This document shows positions 43,697-54,785 of a stretch of DNA of 64,000 bases, piece by piece. This DNA is from Penium margaritaceum. Taxonomy: Eukaryota > Streptophyta > Zygnematophyceae > Desmidiales > Peniaceae. Below the pieces are notes generated by a model. It was given only the letters and a program-made list of their open reading frames with translations. It searched no databases and had not been told where the DNA came from. Made by a program: the position numbers and the translations under genes. The DNA is taken from positions 32,867-96,866 of the forward strand of contig SZWC01006867.1 of NCBI GenBank assembly GCA_023375785.1, written 5' to 3'. Each line of letters begins with the position of its first letter. The stretch's first letter is position 1.

Positions 43697-44176
43697 TTTG
43701 GAGAGTGCAATGTACTCTGCCTCAGCAGTAGAAAGTGTGACGCAGTCCTACTTCCTACTTGCCCACGAGACCGCACCATCGTTGAGAAGACAGATAAACC
43801 CTGAGGTTGACTTCCTTTCATCAATCCGTCTTCCCCATTCTGCGTCAGTGTAGCATGTCAGTCGCAGCAAGTCTGATCCTTCTAAACCTTTAAACCGAAG
43901 TCCAACGTGTTGAGTCTTTTTGAGGTAGCAAAAAATCCGCTTCACCACTTGCCAATGTTCTAGCCCAGGGTTGGCCACAAACCTGCTCACCTGACCCACT
44001 GCATAAGCAATGTCAGGTTGAGTTCCCACCATCGCATACATGAGGCTCCCAACGGCGGACTGGTATGGAATGTTTTGCATCTCCCGCCGGTCTGCCTCGT
44101 TGCTTGGTGACATGGAGGAGGAAAGCTTGCAGACGGAGGGCATGGGGGTGATGACGGGCTTGCAGTCCTCCATGTT

Positions 44177-44752
44177 TTAGCGCTTCAAGACGTCCATGAT
44201 GTACTTTTTTTGGTTGAGCTCGACGGTGCCTACTTTGCGGTTGCGGTGAACAGTAATCCCGAGGTAGTACTCGAGAGGTCCCATGTCCTTCATCTTAAAT
44301 CTGCTGGCCAGATTTTTCTTGAGGTCTGTGAGGGCCTCCTGCGAGGAAGAACACATGATAAGATCATCCACATACAACGCCATGAGAAGCAAGCCACGTT
44401 CGTCCTCCCGCACATAGACGCTGGGGTCATTCATACAATGTGCGAAGGATATCTCAGCCATGAAGCTGTCCATCTCCTTGTACCAGATCCATGGGGCCTG
44501 TTTCAGCCTGTACAATGCCTTCACCAGCTTGCACACCTTACCCTCGGGTATTTTGACACCTTCTGGTACCTCCATTAGCACCTCCTTGTCGAGCTTCCCA
44601 TAAAGGAAGGCTGTCTTCACATCCATCTGGTAGATCTCAAGGTCTTTGGCAGCAGCAATGGCAAGCAAGGACCTGATTGAGGCAAACGTGACAACCGGTG
44701 CAAAGGTCTCATCGTACTCAGACCCTGCGCACTGTGAGAATCCTTTTGCCAC
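44177..44752 (-). CDS. Copia H reverse transcriptase
   Basis: 191 codons on the minus strand in a fossil polyprotein. Motifs in order: AKGFSQCAGSEYDETFAPV, LEIYQMDVKTAFLYGKL (first catalytic Asp), YRLKQAPWIWYKEMD, the active site LYVDDLIMCS, and FKMKDMGPLEYYLGI. It is a textbook copia reverse transcriptase. Confidence 0.93.
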   Translation of the reverse strand: MAKGFSQCAGSEYDETFAPVVTFASIRSLLAIAAAKDLEIYQMDVKTAFLYGKLDKEVLMEVPEGVKIPEGKVCKLVKALYRLKQAPWIWYKEMDSFMAEISFAHCMNDPSVYVREDERGLLLMALYVDDLIMCSSSQEALTDLKKNLASRFKMKDMGPLEYYLGITVHRNRKVGTVELNQKKYIMDVLKR

Positions 44753-45556
44753 AACTCTTGCCTTGTACTTGTCGATGCTGTCATCTTATTTCCGCTTCAA
44801 CCTGAGCACCCACTTTGAGCCCACCACGTGAGCGTTAGGGAGTCTGTCCACCAGCACCTATGTGCCATTTTCTTCGATGGACGCAAGCTCGCTGTCCATC
44901 GCCTCCTTCCACTTGGACGCATAGGGCCTTGCCAGTGCCTCAGCCACAGTGAGTAGCTCTCCCTGAGCCAAACTGGACCAGCTCAGTCCCGTCCAGCTTC
45001 CTATGTCAGGGTCGTACTTTGGAGTTTGTTTTCTTTGTCGTGTGCTCCGACGTTGCATTGCTGGTGGATGTTTGCAATGCTGTTGCTCCTGTGCTGTTGG
45101 CTGCCCTGGAGTTAAGTTTTCCTCTTTTGAAGAGCCACTGGCCTCCGAGCTGGTCTCAAAGGCCTCGGACGTCTCCGACTCTGTGTCGGAGCTCGCCGCT
45201 GCGTCAGCCTACGCAGCCGCTCTCCCTGCCACACCATTGTTCTTCACGGCCTGCTGTACTGGCACCACTTGCCAGTTTTCGGGAGCTTGATCTCTTGACT
45301 CCAACAGCACCAACCACTCTCCCTGTTTTGGGGCTTGCATGGGATCAAGCATCTCTTCCTTGCCTGGTTTCCTTCCATCAAAGGTTACGTCTCGGCTGGT
45401 GATGAGTCTTCTTCCGGCCAGGTCCCACAAGCGGTATGTCTTGTGGGCCGTCTCATAGCCTACCATAACGCACTTTCGCGCTCTTGCATCAAGCTTGTCG
45501 GCACCCTCACCCACCTGGACCTTTGCCCATGCGGTGCAGCCGAATACTTTCAAGTG

Positions 45557-46190
45557 TTATGCGTCCGGATTCTTCCCTGACCAAACTTCTTGTGGCGTCA
45601 TCTGTTTGTTTCCCTTCTTCTTTTCGCGCCTGCCTAGAGCAGCCGTAGGAGTCAGGTTGACAAGATAGCATGCCGTTCTTGCCGCTTCCTCCCATAACCG
45701 TGGTGGAAGCTTTGCATCAAAGAGCATGCTATGCACCATGCCGAGGATGGTCTTATTCATCCGTTCGGCAACACCATTGCTCTGTGGCGTGTAAGGCGTT
45801 GTGGGCTGGTGGTTGATCCCATGTTGCCGCAACCAGTCCTTGCATGCCTCGTACTCTCCGCCATTGTCGCTCCGCATCGCTTTGACTTTCTTTCCGGTCT
45901 GCCGCTCCACCATGGCAAAAAAACTCCTGCAACTTTTCTTTGAACTCTCCCTTTGTTTTGAGGAAGAAGATCCACACCTTGCTGCTTTGGTCATCTATGA
46001 AGGTCAGTAAATACTTGCTACCACCGTTTGACACCGTGCGACAGGGTCCGTACATGTCGGTGTGAATCAGGTCAAGGGCTGATTGTGCGCGGCAACCATT
46101 GCGCTCAAAGAGCGTTCGCTTGGTCTTGCCTTGGAGGCAAGGTTCACACAGGCTGCCACACTCAACCGCATCCTTCTTGCAACCATCCAT
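45557..46190 (-). CDS. Copia H integrase
   Basis: Two overlapping minus-strand stretches (46190-45753 and 45994-45557) in a fossil polyprotein. CEPCLQGKTKRTLF closes the zinc-binding part. DLIHTDMYGPC holds the first Asp, MRSDNGGEYEACKDWL the second, and TPQSNGVAERMNKTI the Glu. Confidence 0.9.
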
Positions 46191-47064
46191 GCCACGGACC
46201 AGCTGTTGTTGTTGGATGACTTGGAGCGTGCTATTTGCAATGTGCCCAAAGTGTCTATGCCACAGATCAGCGTCTTCGTCCTTTGTGGCAGAGGATGCTT
46301 GTTCAGTTCTCGTTGGTGTGCTCTCCTACGTTGGGGCCGAGACCACTGGCTCCGCTGCACCCGCATGACCCTCGTCTTCTGAGATCTTTGCTACCGTTGT
46401 CTGCAATACGTAGAGTCCGTCAACCGGTGGAACCTGTGCCACAAGATCTTTGCAGCGTAGATGACCTTGATGTCCTCGTTCCTGGCAATGACCGCCTTCT
46501 TCTTTGTGAACACCACCGTCATGTCGTTGTCCATTGTTTTTGACATAGATAGAAGGTTTACCACAAAGGAGGGCATGTAGACCACGTCACGTAGCCGTAG
46601 ATCCTTCCCTGCACCATTAACGCTAATGCTCACCACCTTGTCTCCCACACCCTTTGCGTTCACAACGCTACCATTTGCACATCTGAACCGCCGATCGTGG
46701 GAACGATGGAGATAAATCCAGCCTGGTCATTGCTGGAATGATGATCGGTGCCGGAGTCGAGCCCGAAAGCTCCTGGCCTGAGCTTCGCCGCTGCTTTTGC
46801 CGGAGGCATGCTCTGTGCCATCATGTTGGTGGCTTCTTTGCCACCCTTTTTTCTACCTTTGTTCCCACTGCTTCCGCCATCTTCCTTCTTTGGCGACCTG
46901 CACTCTCTTGCCCAGTGCCCAGGTTTGCCGCAGTTGCGGCAGTTGCCCTATCGGTTGGGAGCCTTGCCGCCATTGTTGCCTCCGCCGCCACCGCTTCCGC
47001 TTGTGCCTTTCTGACCAGAGGGTGACCCTTTGCTCCCGCGGCCACCGTATCGAGCGGCATAGGC

Positions 47065-47580
47065 TCAGAAGTTAGCCTCACTTCCGTTGCTACGCATGGC
47101 CTTGTTTTTCACGTACTCGGACACTGCCGTGTACGTCAGGTCATCCTCCTTCCAACTGCCCATAACGGTGATCATTGGGCTCCAGCTCTCCGGTAGCGCC
47201 ATGAGGAGGATCATGGCGTGCATGTTTTCATCAAGGTCCCAATTCATCTGGCGAGCCTCACCAAGGAGTCCTTTAAACTCCTGTAGGAAATCAAAGATTG
47301 ATTCACCCTCATTCACCCGCATGCTGATCAGCCGTTGTAGGATGAATAATCTGTTCGCGAGGGAGGTAGACTGGTGAACGCGCTTGAGCTTATCGTAAGC
47401 TTCGGAAGCAAGCGTGTACCCGGCAATGATGGGAACATGCTTTTTGGCAATTGCATTGCTGAGAAATGACATGACAATATCATTCCGCTCCATCCATGCC
47501 TTGTGCTCCGGTGAGCCCACCGCGGGAACCTGCTCCTCTCCCTTCAAAAGCTTGATGAGGCCGCGCACTTTCATTGCCAC
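47065..47580 (-). CDS. gag: Copia H gag
   Basis: 171 codons on the minus strand in a fossil gag of the UBN2 type, with EAYDKLKRVHQSTSLANRLF, SMRVNEGESIFDFLQEFKGL and ILLMALPESWSPMITVMGS. The knuckle follows downstream near 46906-46948. Confidence 0.88.
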   Translation of the reverse strand: MAMKVRGLIKLLKGEEQVPAVGSPEHKAWMERNDIVMSFLSNAIAKKHVPIIAGYTLASEAYDKLKRVHQSTSLANRLFILQRLISMRVNEGESIFDFLQEFKGLLGEARQMNWDLDENMHAMILLMALPESWSPMITVMGSWKEDDLTYTAVSEYVKNKAMRSNGSEANF

Positions 47581-48141
47581 CTCGAACAGCCATCTCCAAA
47601 GGGGGAAGTCAGTCTCCTCAAAAATGGGGACTCATCCCAAGGGTCCAAGAGCTTGCGGCAGTGGTGTAGCACTCACGTTTGCTCCAGTGGTCTCCCCTTT
47701 GGTAACCACTGTTGAGCTTGAGGACTTCCCTGCGGCAGCCCCCACTCCTCCCCATGGGTCAACCATTTTTGTTGCCCTTGTCTGCTTCCCACGTCTCTGC
47801 TGCGTTGAGGCCGATGTAGGCTGATGTTAGCTGATGTCTGCTACCGGTTTAAAGATGCAGATCCGTTGCTTACCCCTCCAGCCAATGTCCACCTACAGAC
47901 AGAGAATACACCTATACCAACACACCCGGGGTCTTGCCACCAAGGGCAAAGCTTGTCCTGGTTGGGACACAAGGGTCGTGCCTCCAAGGGCAGAGCTTGT
48001 CCTTGGTCCCTGTGTGCTCAGTGCAGACCAAGCCGTTGGAGCTGATGAAGGTGATGGAGTTGATGGAGCTGATGGAGTCGGCGTGTGCACTTTGAGAGAG
48101 CGTACCAGAGTTGAGCAAAGCGTGCCTTACAACTGGTCAGT

Positions 48142-48156
48142 GTGGGCCCAAAACCC
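48142..48156 (-). other. Half-tRNA primer-binding site of copia H
   Basis: Minus-strand GGGTTTTGGGCCCAC, 14/15 to the tRNA-iMet anticodon arm, two bases inside the LTR. Confidence 0.75.
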
Positions 48157-48158
48157 TT

Positions 48159-48850
48159 TGTCAACCGGCCTGAGGCAAACGGACTAGAAAACAGGGCCGA
48201 CACAATAGCACCTGCCGTCCCCTCCTAGCATTTCAGCTAGGAGAAGATATCACCCTCAGGATCACGGTTCCACACTGAGCAGTTCTTAGGCAATCACTTC
48301 CTAGCAACTGTGTCCACCTAACACTTGGTCACTTTCGCGCGAGGTGCTAGTCAAAGAGTAACTCATGGGGCTTTGACCAACCAGTGTCTTCTTTATACTG
48401 TTCCTTAGTTGGACAAATCTGTGAGGAGCATCTAAGGCTAGATTGTGTAATCAGAATGAGAAATGAGCCTGGTACATATAGTCCTAGGCCTGGCTTCTAA
48501 GGTGTGTGGGTGGTGGCACTTCTGGGGTGGTCACTCCACACCACCTCACCAGTCCGCCAATGGGCACATCCACTGACTGCCAAGTGGCGCACTCTTCTCC
48601 TACATGGAGGAATGTCTAAGAAACTTCCCCCCTGTGCAAGATGGTCAAAAACCCTCTTGCGCACATCAAGGCTCGATCGCAGGACCTGTTGTCCCTAAGT
48701 CCAACATGCTATCCGTTGCGCTACACTTCTGGTGTCTCGCTTAGACTTGCACCAGGAACAAGGTTTGGGGGACTTACTCCAAGGGAGCAGTGCATGCCCA
48801 GCCTGTCCGTCAAGCCATAGCAGTGGCCAATGGGGCATAGAAGAACAACA
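48159..48850 (-). repeat. 5' LTR of copia H
   Basis: 692 bp, TGTCAACC...AACAACA; roughly 53 differences from the 3' LTR by eye. Confidence 0.92.
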
Positions 48851-49978
48851 ACGGTTACCTCATTGATGCCCCTGGCGCATTTTGAGCCCATTAGGAACGA
48901 ACTCGGATCATTGGCGGTGGAGTATTCCGCCACCCATGGCGGGTACCAGATTCCACCCGCCCAACACCCGATTTTTTGGCTAGGCTAACTTTGTGAATAC
49001 TCACTCAACTGCAGTGGTCGAGCCAGGGAGTACGATCAACGGCACTCATGGCAAGGAGTACACCTTGTCAACAGGGCTGCCCATCACATGATATCATGCC
49101 ATTCATCCTTTGTCTCTCTTGGTCCTGTTGGCTCCGGTCACTTTGTCCGGACCGGTTTTGGCCAATCACTCCCTATTCAAGGTGTTGTTTTCCGCTTCGT
49201 TGGTTCCGTTGGGGACCTCTTCCTTCCTGATGTGCTATATGTGCCTCACCTCGAGGCTAGCCTACTCCCTATCACCACCCTTGACGACCAGGTGATGGAG
49301 TTCTCGTCCAGCCAAGGCGTTGCCACAATTGCCCTCAGTTCTTCTGGCCGTGTTGTGCTTCGTTGCGTGCAGTATGATCGCCTGCCTTGTGTACCCGTGT
49401 CGCCCCCCTTGTCTTCCGTTGCCTTTGCTCTTGTTCATATCACCCCAATCTTGTCTCCGGAGCATGCTGACCTCATGCATCATCGTCTTTGTCACATTCA
49501 CATTGCTTCCATTCAGTGTCTCTTGCACCTCCAACCTGCTGCCGGACTTGACTGAGCCACATTTGTACCACTGCGCTTTGCCACATGTCTCGACTGAGCT
49601 CGTGGCAAGATACACCGCTCTCTCTTCACATCAGCCGATTCCACCATGTTGTACCCTCTTGACATGGTCCATGCTAACGTCATGGGTCTCTTACCTCACG
49701 ACCTCCTTGGGGGCCTTGGGCGCAATGTCCTTTGCTTGAATGATGGCTTCTTGCGTCACTGTTGGATGTTGGCTCTTTGCCACAAAAGTGACGTGATTAA
49801 GGTTCTTGAAACCTGGCTTCCCCAAAGCCAAACGTGCAGGTCCTTGCCCCTTGCATGTCTCTCAGAGCGACAGGGGTGGTGAGTTATTTTGCCCGACCTC
49901 TTTTTTCCTTGAATCTCGTGGCGTCCACCTTCATGTCTCTTTGTTCTACTTGCTGCCTCTAAACCATCTAGCTCTTCT

Positions 49979-50197
49979 GTGCCGCCTGTTGCCTCTAAAC
50001 CATCTACCTTTTCTATGCCGCCTACTACATCTGAGCCATCTGCCTCTTCTGTGTTGCCTGTTGCCTTTGAACCATCTGCCTCTTCTGTGCCGCCTGCTGT
50101 CGCTGACCCATCTACCCTCTTTGTGCCGTTTGTTTCCATTGAGCCATCTGCCCCTTCTATATTGCCTGCTGCGTCTGATCCGTCTGCTTCTACTTAG
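49979..50197 (+). repeat. Tandem repeats in the integrase-RT linker of copia F
   Basis: About 42-bp degenerate units with the core CC(A/T)TCT-CCTCTTCTGTG-CGCCT, read as SVPPVASEPSAS-type runs. Confidence 0.8.
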
Positions 50198-51042
50198 CCG
50201 TCCTCCTCTTTTGTGGTCCCCGTTTCTCCCTACACTCGGGGTGGTTGCCTCCATGCACTTCCCGCTCACTCCTGCCCTCTCGTCTCAGGTGATTCTGGTC
50301 TCCGTGTCCTTGGCCTAGTGAAAACCTTATCTCCCATTGCTCTCTCTGTCGTGCATCCCAGTACTTCCATTGGCTACTCTCTCATTGATGAGGAATTCCA
50401 CCACCCTTGATTCATCAATTGCCATGAATGTTGCCTCCAACTTTGCGACGGCTGGTCTGTCCCCTCTTTCGCTTGAATCATTGACAGTGCAAGGTGCTCG
50501 TAGTGCGTCCGACTCCACTTCGTGGGAGTAGGCCATGGTAGCGGAATTTGACGCCCTCTCTGAGCATGGTACCTAGGAGCTGGTTGATCTTCCCCCAAGA
50601 CGTAACGTAGGTATACTGAAAAAAGCTGAATCTTAACAATACGGTTGAATGATTCAAGGCACGACTCGCAAAAAAAAGGCTTCTCTCAAGTCTCAGGAGT
50701 TGACTTTGATGAGACTTGTGCCATAGTTGGTGGATGTAACACTGCCAGGGCACTACTCAGCCTGGTGGCCTAACATGATTGGGAACTCGAACAGATGGAT
50801 GTAAAAAATGCCTTTCTTCACCGCAAGCTTGACGAGGAAATCTACACGGTGCAGCCACCTGGCTTCACTAATGGATGAAATTGGCTAAGGCAGTTGCACG
50901 AGGCCCTCTATGGGCTCATGTAGTCTCCACGTTATTGGAATAGAGAGATAACAACCACTGTAGAAAAGGGGCATTTTATGAGGAGCATTGTGGATCCTGC
51001 TTTGTTCCTTAGTGCTCCAATGGACCAGTTGTTGCTATCCTC

Positions 51043-51366
51043 GTGTATGTGGATGACCTCTTCATTCCCTCCCCAAATGTTGCAAGTGTTCAGCTAGAAA
51101 AAGACCTCTTGCAGACTGCATACACGATGAAGGACCTCGGTCCAGGTCATGTCTTTGTAGGCATGGACGTAGAGCGTGATCGCTCTCGCCGCACCTTATG
51201 TTTCCATCATGCTGCGTATGTCTGTAGCCTGGGGGAGCGGTTTGGACCGCTTCTCACGGATGCGCCCTCAGCCTCTACACCCATGGCCCTAGCGGGTCAA
51301 TCAATACTAATGTTCTCAGATCTGTCAAAACTGGGGGAGACTGTCAATGTAAGAGACTTCTTCTAG
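51043..51366 (+). CDS. Copia F reverse transcriptase, active-site part
   Basis: 107 codons on the plus strand in a fossil polyprotein: MYVDDLFIPSP (the active-site Asp pair), then TAYTMKDLGPGHVFVGMDVERD, as in copia C and D. Confidence 0.85.
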   Translation: MYVDDLFIPSPNVASVQLEKDLLQTAYTMKDLGPGHVFVGMDVERDRSRRTLCFHHAAYVCSLGERFGPLLTDAPSASTPMALAGQSILMFSDLSKLGETVNVRDFF

Positions 51367-51621
51367 GTCATTGGCTCCTTGATGTACCTTGCCATCACTG
51401 TAGGTGCTGACGCTGCCTTTGCTCTGAACTTCCTCATCCAGTTCTCCCAATGTCCTAGAGAGCGTTATCTTGAGGTGGTATTGCACGTGGTGCGCTATGC
51501 CCTCTCCACACCATGAAGTAGGCTGTACTTTTGTGCACAACCCTCTGCGATCATGGATGGGTTCACTGACAGTGACTAGGCATGTGACAATGATGCATGA
51601 AGAAGAACATGATACATTTTC

Positions 51622-52041
51622 ATGGTTGGTGGCAATGCTGTCTCTTGGAACAGGAGAAAACAAGGGTGTGCTTTCCGCAACACAATTGAGGCTGTGAACG
51701 TGGCTCTTGGTGCATGTACGTACGAAGCTATCTGGTACTGTCGCCTTCTACAACAATTGTGTGTAACCATTCTTTGCATCACTCTACACTATGACAATAT
51801 ATGGACAAAGGTCATTGCTAGAAACAATGGCCTACATCATTCACACACCAAGCATATGAGTGTGGAGCATCACTTTTTTTGTGACTTCATTGCCGCTGGC
51901 ATTTTCCTTGTCATTTTCCTTGTTGCTTGGGTGGACACACGATCACAGAGGGTTGACTTTCTCACTGGGGCCCTCAGCAGAAATGTTTTCAAGTCTGCCG
52001 TTATTGTAGTTGGCCTTACCTCTCTCCATGACCCATGGTGA
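51622..52041 (+). CDS. Copia F RNase H
   Basis: 139 codons on the plus strand in a fossil polyprotein: GGNAVSWNRRKQGCAFRNTIEA, then HTKHMSVEHHFFCDFI and RVDFLTGALSR, the copia RNase H hallmarks. Confidence 0.85.
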   Translation: MVGGNAVSWNRRKQGCAFRNTIEAVNVALGACTYEAIWYCRLLQQLCVTILCITLHYDNIWTKVIARNNGLHHSHTKHMSVEHHFFCDFIAAGIFLVIFLVAWVDTRSQRVDFLTGALSRNVFKSAVIVVGLTSLHDPW

Positions 52042-52140
52042 GGTGCTTGGTGTCTGATTGTCTCATTTTCACCACCACATTGATACACTTATGTGTGTCC
52101 CATTCTGCCACGGCTTGAGGGATGTTCATTTACGATTCAT

Positions 52141-52276
52141 GGGGGAGTGTTGGAGTTATGTCCTCTTCCTTGGCCACTGACATCTCTAATCCCTCTTATC
52201 TCACTATCCATGGCACAGACACACTTCTACAGATTGAGTGACCATGGCTACACCTCGGAAGCCGTTGGCCAAGGGT
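52141..52276 (+). repeat. Polypurine tract and truncated 3' LTR of copia F
   Basis: GGGGGAG (52141-52147), then TGTTGGAGTTATG. The LTR follows the 5' LTR for about 130 bp and is cut off where element K begins. Confidence 0.8.
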
Positions 52277-52516
52277 GCTACATAGGAGGACCAAGCACAT
52301 CGAGATCTGGCATCACTACGCGCGAGACTCGGTGACGAAGGGAGATTCAGCTATTGTGCATTGTGGCACTAAGCGCATGCTCGCCGACGCCATGACCAAG
52401 GCACAGCCCAAGGACAGGCATGAAATGAGCTACATAGAGCTTGGTATGCACTGTGAGGTTTGAAATGCTGCGGGTTCCAAGGACAGGGAATCAAGGCTCC
52501 GGTGCAAGGGGGAGAT
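52277..52516 (+). mobile_element. Fragment K: 3' end of a copia element
   Basis: Plus strand: the end of RNase H (RTKHIEIWHHYARDSV, then RMLADAMTKAQPK) and the polypurine tract GGTGCAAGGGGGAGAT directly before the LTR at 52517. The rest of this element is missing on the left. Confidence 0.8.
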
Positions 52517-53231
52517 TGTTGACATGATGTTCCCCTTGACGTGAGTGCCGTTGATCGTACTCCCTAGTTCAACCACTAAGGAGTGGTTGAATACCTGATC
52601 TGACTTTGGATTTGGATTTCTTGGATTTTTCTATGCAGGACGGAGCTTTGAATTGCTCGATTTCAGTGAGTACTCATAACGTTAGCCAACCCCAGAATTC
52701 GGGTGTTGGGGGGGTGGAATCTGGTACCCGCCCTGGGTGGCGGGGTAATCCACCACCAGTGATCTGAGTTCGTCTCCAATGACCCCCGAATGCACCAGGG
52801 CCATAGAGGAAGAAACCAGAAGACTCTCCTTGACCAGGGTGAATTTTTCTTTGACTTTTGGGCAAGGAAAGGCGCTTCGACGGGTCATGGTCGAAGTGCC
52901 TCCCGTTGCGTAGAGTGCAAGGCAAGGTGGGCGGCTCCACCAAGGGTTACTTCCATGGCCGTAGCAGGGGCTCTGCTGCTCTGTTTTGGGCATGCTTGGA
53001 TGCGTTGAAAAGCTTAGATCACAGACCATAAGGATCTATTGTAACCTCAGTATGCTAAGTAACAAAAACGCGTTTCGATTCAGATCTACTGAATGCGACG
53101 TGTTCTGCTCACTCCTATCCGTGATCCTTGTGCTCCACACTCTTCACCATTGGGTGCCCCAAACACTGATGGCGTGCTTCAATGAGAGCTAGGCATCCTT
53201 GAGGATGCCTTCAGATCCACTAGAGCCAACA
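52517..53231 (+). repeat. LTR shared by K (as 3' LTR) and J (as 5' LTR)
   Basis: 715 bp, TGTTGACATG...GAGCCAACA. It has a polypurine tract on its left and a primer site on its right, so it serves both sides. It is the G family in the opposite orientation. Confidence 0.85.
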
Positions 53232-53233
53232 AA

Positions 53234-53248
53234 GGGTTATGGGCCCAC
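53234..53248 (+). other. Half-tRNA primer-binding site of copia J
   Basis: GGGTTATGGGCCCAC, 15/15, two bases inside the LTR. Confidence 0.78.
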
Positions 53249-54042
53249 GTGCCTAGAAGGACCCTAGCTCCTCATCTTTCACGCTACCGCCGTGCGCCAT
53301 GGCAACGATTGAGCAAGAGAGCATTGGCGTCATCTCCAAGTTTGATGGGAACGGACTCCTTTTGTCGAGGTGGCAGTTTGACGTCTACCTTGATGACAAG
53401 GGCCTGCTTGAGCTAGTCAACGGTAAAGAGACCGCGCCTCCAGATACCGCAACACCGTAGGAAGTGGAGAAGTAGAAGAAGCGCAACATGAAGGCATTGG
53501 CTTTGTTGGTATTAGCGCTAGCCCCGCCGCAGCGCATACTGATTCAAGGACGCACGAAGGTTGTAGAGGCCTAGAAGAAGCTTTGCACCATCTACCAGTC
53601 CACTAACCTTGCAAACCAGCTCTTTGTCTTCAAAAGGCTCGTCACCCTACGAGCCAACAAAGGCGATGACATCATGGAGATCTTGCAACAGATCGAGTCC
53701 CTCACTGCCGAGTGCGTGGCCACCGAATGGAAGGTTGACCCTCTGCTGCAAGCCATGATCCTCCTCCTGGCCTTGCCGTACAGTTTGAGTTCCATGATCA
53801 CCATCATGGGCGGCTGGTCTGCCGATGAGCCGAATTACCCAAAGGTGGCTGAGTATGTCCGCAATGAATGGATGCGGCATGGTGGGAGAGAGAGCGGGGC
53901 AACGTCAAGTTCCACCTATGCCGTCCACCCTCAAGGTGGAGGGGGAGACAAGAAGGGGAAGGGTGCCAAGCAGGGCACCAAGAAAGGTGACAAAAATGGG
54001 GAGTGCTACAACCGTGGCAAACATGGCCACCATGCACGAAAC

Positions 54043-54726
54043 GATCAACCAGCCTGAGGCAAACAACTAGAAAACAGGGCCGACACAATAGCACCTGGCG
54101 TCCGCTCCTAGCATTTCAGCTAGGAGAAGATATCACCCTCAGGATCACGGTTCCACACTGAGCAGTTCCTAGGCAATCACTTGCTAGCAACTGTGTCCAC
54201 TTAACACTCGGTCACTTTCGTGCGAGGTGCTAGTCAAAGACTAACTCCTGGGGCTTAGACCAACCAGTGTCTTCTTATGTTGTTCCTTAGTAGGACAAAT
54301 CTGTGAGGAGCATCTAAGGCCAGATAGTGTAACTATAATGAGGAATGAGCCTGGTACATATAGTCCTAGGCCTGGCTTCTAAGGTGTGAGTAGTGGCACT
54401 TTTGGGGTGGTCACTCCACACCACCTCACCAGTCCGCCAATTGGCGGATCCATTGACCGCCAAGTGGTGCACTCTCTTCATGCATGGAGAAATGTGTAAG
54501 AAACTGACATTGTGCTGGAAGGTAAAAAATCTCCTGGGCACATCAAGGCTCCATCGCAGGACCTGTTGTCCCTAAGTCCAACATGCTATCCGTTGCGCTG
54601 CATTTCTGGTGTCTTGCTTGGACTTGCACCACGAACAAGGTTTGGGGGACATACTCCAAGGGAGTAGTGCATGCTCAGCCTGTCCGTCAAGCCATAGCAG
54701 TGGCCATGTGGCATAGAACAACAACA
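54043..54726. repeat. Solo LTR of the H family in the gag of J
   Basis: 684 bp, matching the H LTRs throughout. The flanks GAAAC (54038-54042) and GCAAC (54727-54731) look like a 5-bp target duplication with one change. No internal sequence follows, so it is a solo LTR left by recombination. Confidence 0.88.
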
Positions 54727-54785
54727 GCAACTGCCCTAATAAGAAGTGGGACAAGCCCGAGAAGGGCAGGAAGGAAACTCAAGCC

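Larger units (their letters stand above)
42594..48850 (-). mobile_element. Copia H: full-length Ty1/copia element, broken
   Basis: LTRs 42594-43284 and 48159-48850, target duplication ATGGT (42589-42593) and ACGGT (48851-48855). Minus strand from right: half-tRNA primer site, gag (47580-47065), knuckle CRNCGKPGHWAREC (about 46906-46948), protease (about 46760-46391), GAG-pre-integrase (about 46250-46080), integrase (46070-45209), linker, reverse transcriptase (about 45060-43760, with LYVDDLIMCS), RNase H (about 43740-43367, with SQRTKHYDVRYHY) and polypurine tract. All parts of an autonomous copia are recognisable, with about eight breaks. LTR identity by eye is about 92%, many differences being C/T transitions. 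It is the youngest layer of the H-G-F nest. Confidence 0.92.
38009..49073 (-). mobile_element. G: LTR element with gag and protease remnants but no visible integrase or RT, interrupted by copia H
   Basis: TG...CA LTRs (38009-38732 and 42169-42593 plus 48856-49073) and the target duplication GGGCT at 38004-38008 and 49074-49078 fix the ends. The polypurine tract (from 38733) and half-tRNA primer site (42152-42166) show minus orientation. The internal part is only 3.4 kb: gag with knuckles (42100-40918), a stretch like the copia protease end (about 40902-40700), then repeated charged modules to the 3' LTR. No integrase, reverse transcriptase or RNase H motif is visible. It would need enzymes of a relative such as J or H. 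Around five breaks. LTR identity by eye is about 90%, so it is older than H (about 92%), as the nesting requires. Confidence 0.8.
42169..49073 (-). repeat. 5' LTR of element G, split by copia H
   Basis: Pieces 42169-42593 and 48856-49073 align end to end with the 3' LTR of G at 38009-38732; the text between is copia H plus its duplicated target. Confidence 0.88.
34185..52276 (+). mobile_element. Copia F: Ty1/copia element on the plus strand, split by element G
   Basis: Parts on the plus strand: 5' LTR (about 34185-34807), primer site (34808-34819), leader, gag (about 35885-37770) with the knuckle CWNCDACGHSVPNC, protease start up to 38008, then after G protease and GAG-pre-integrase (49074-49555, with LMHHRLCHIHIAS), integrase remnants (about 49560-49900), a linker with Pro/Ser repeats (49979-50197), reverse transcriptase (about 50560-51340, with YVDDLF), RNase H (51622-52041), polypurine tract (52141-52147) and a truncated 3' LTR (52148-52276). 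The coding part is much decayed (well over ten breaks). It is the oldest layer of the nest here because G, and H inside G, sit in it. Confidence 0.85.
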
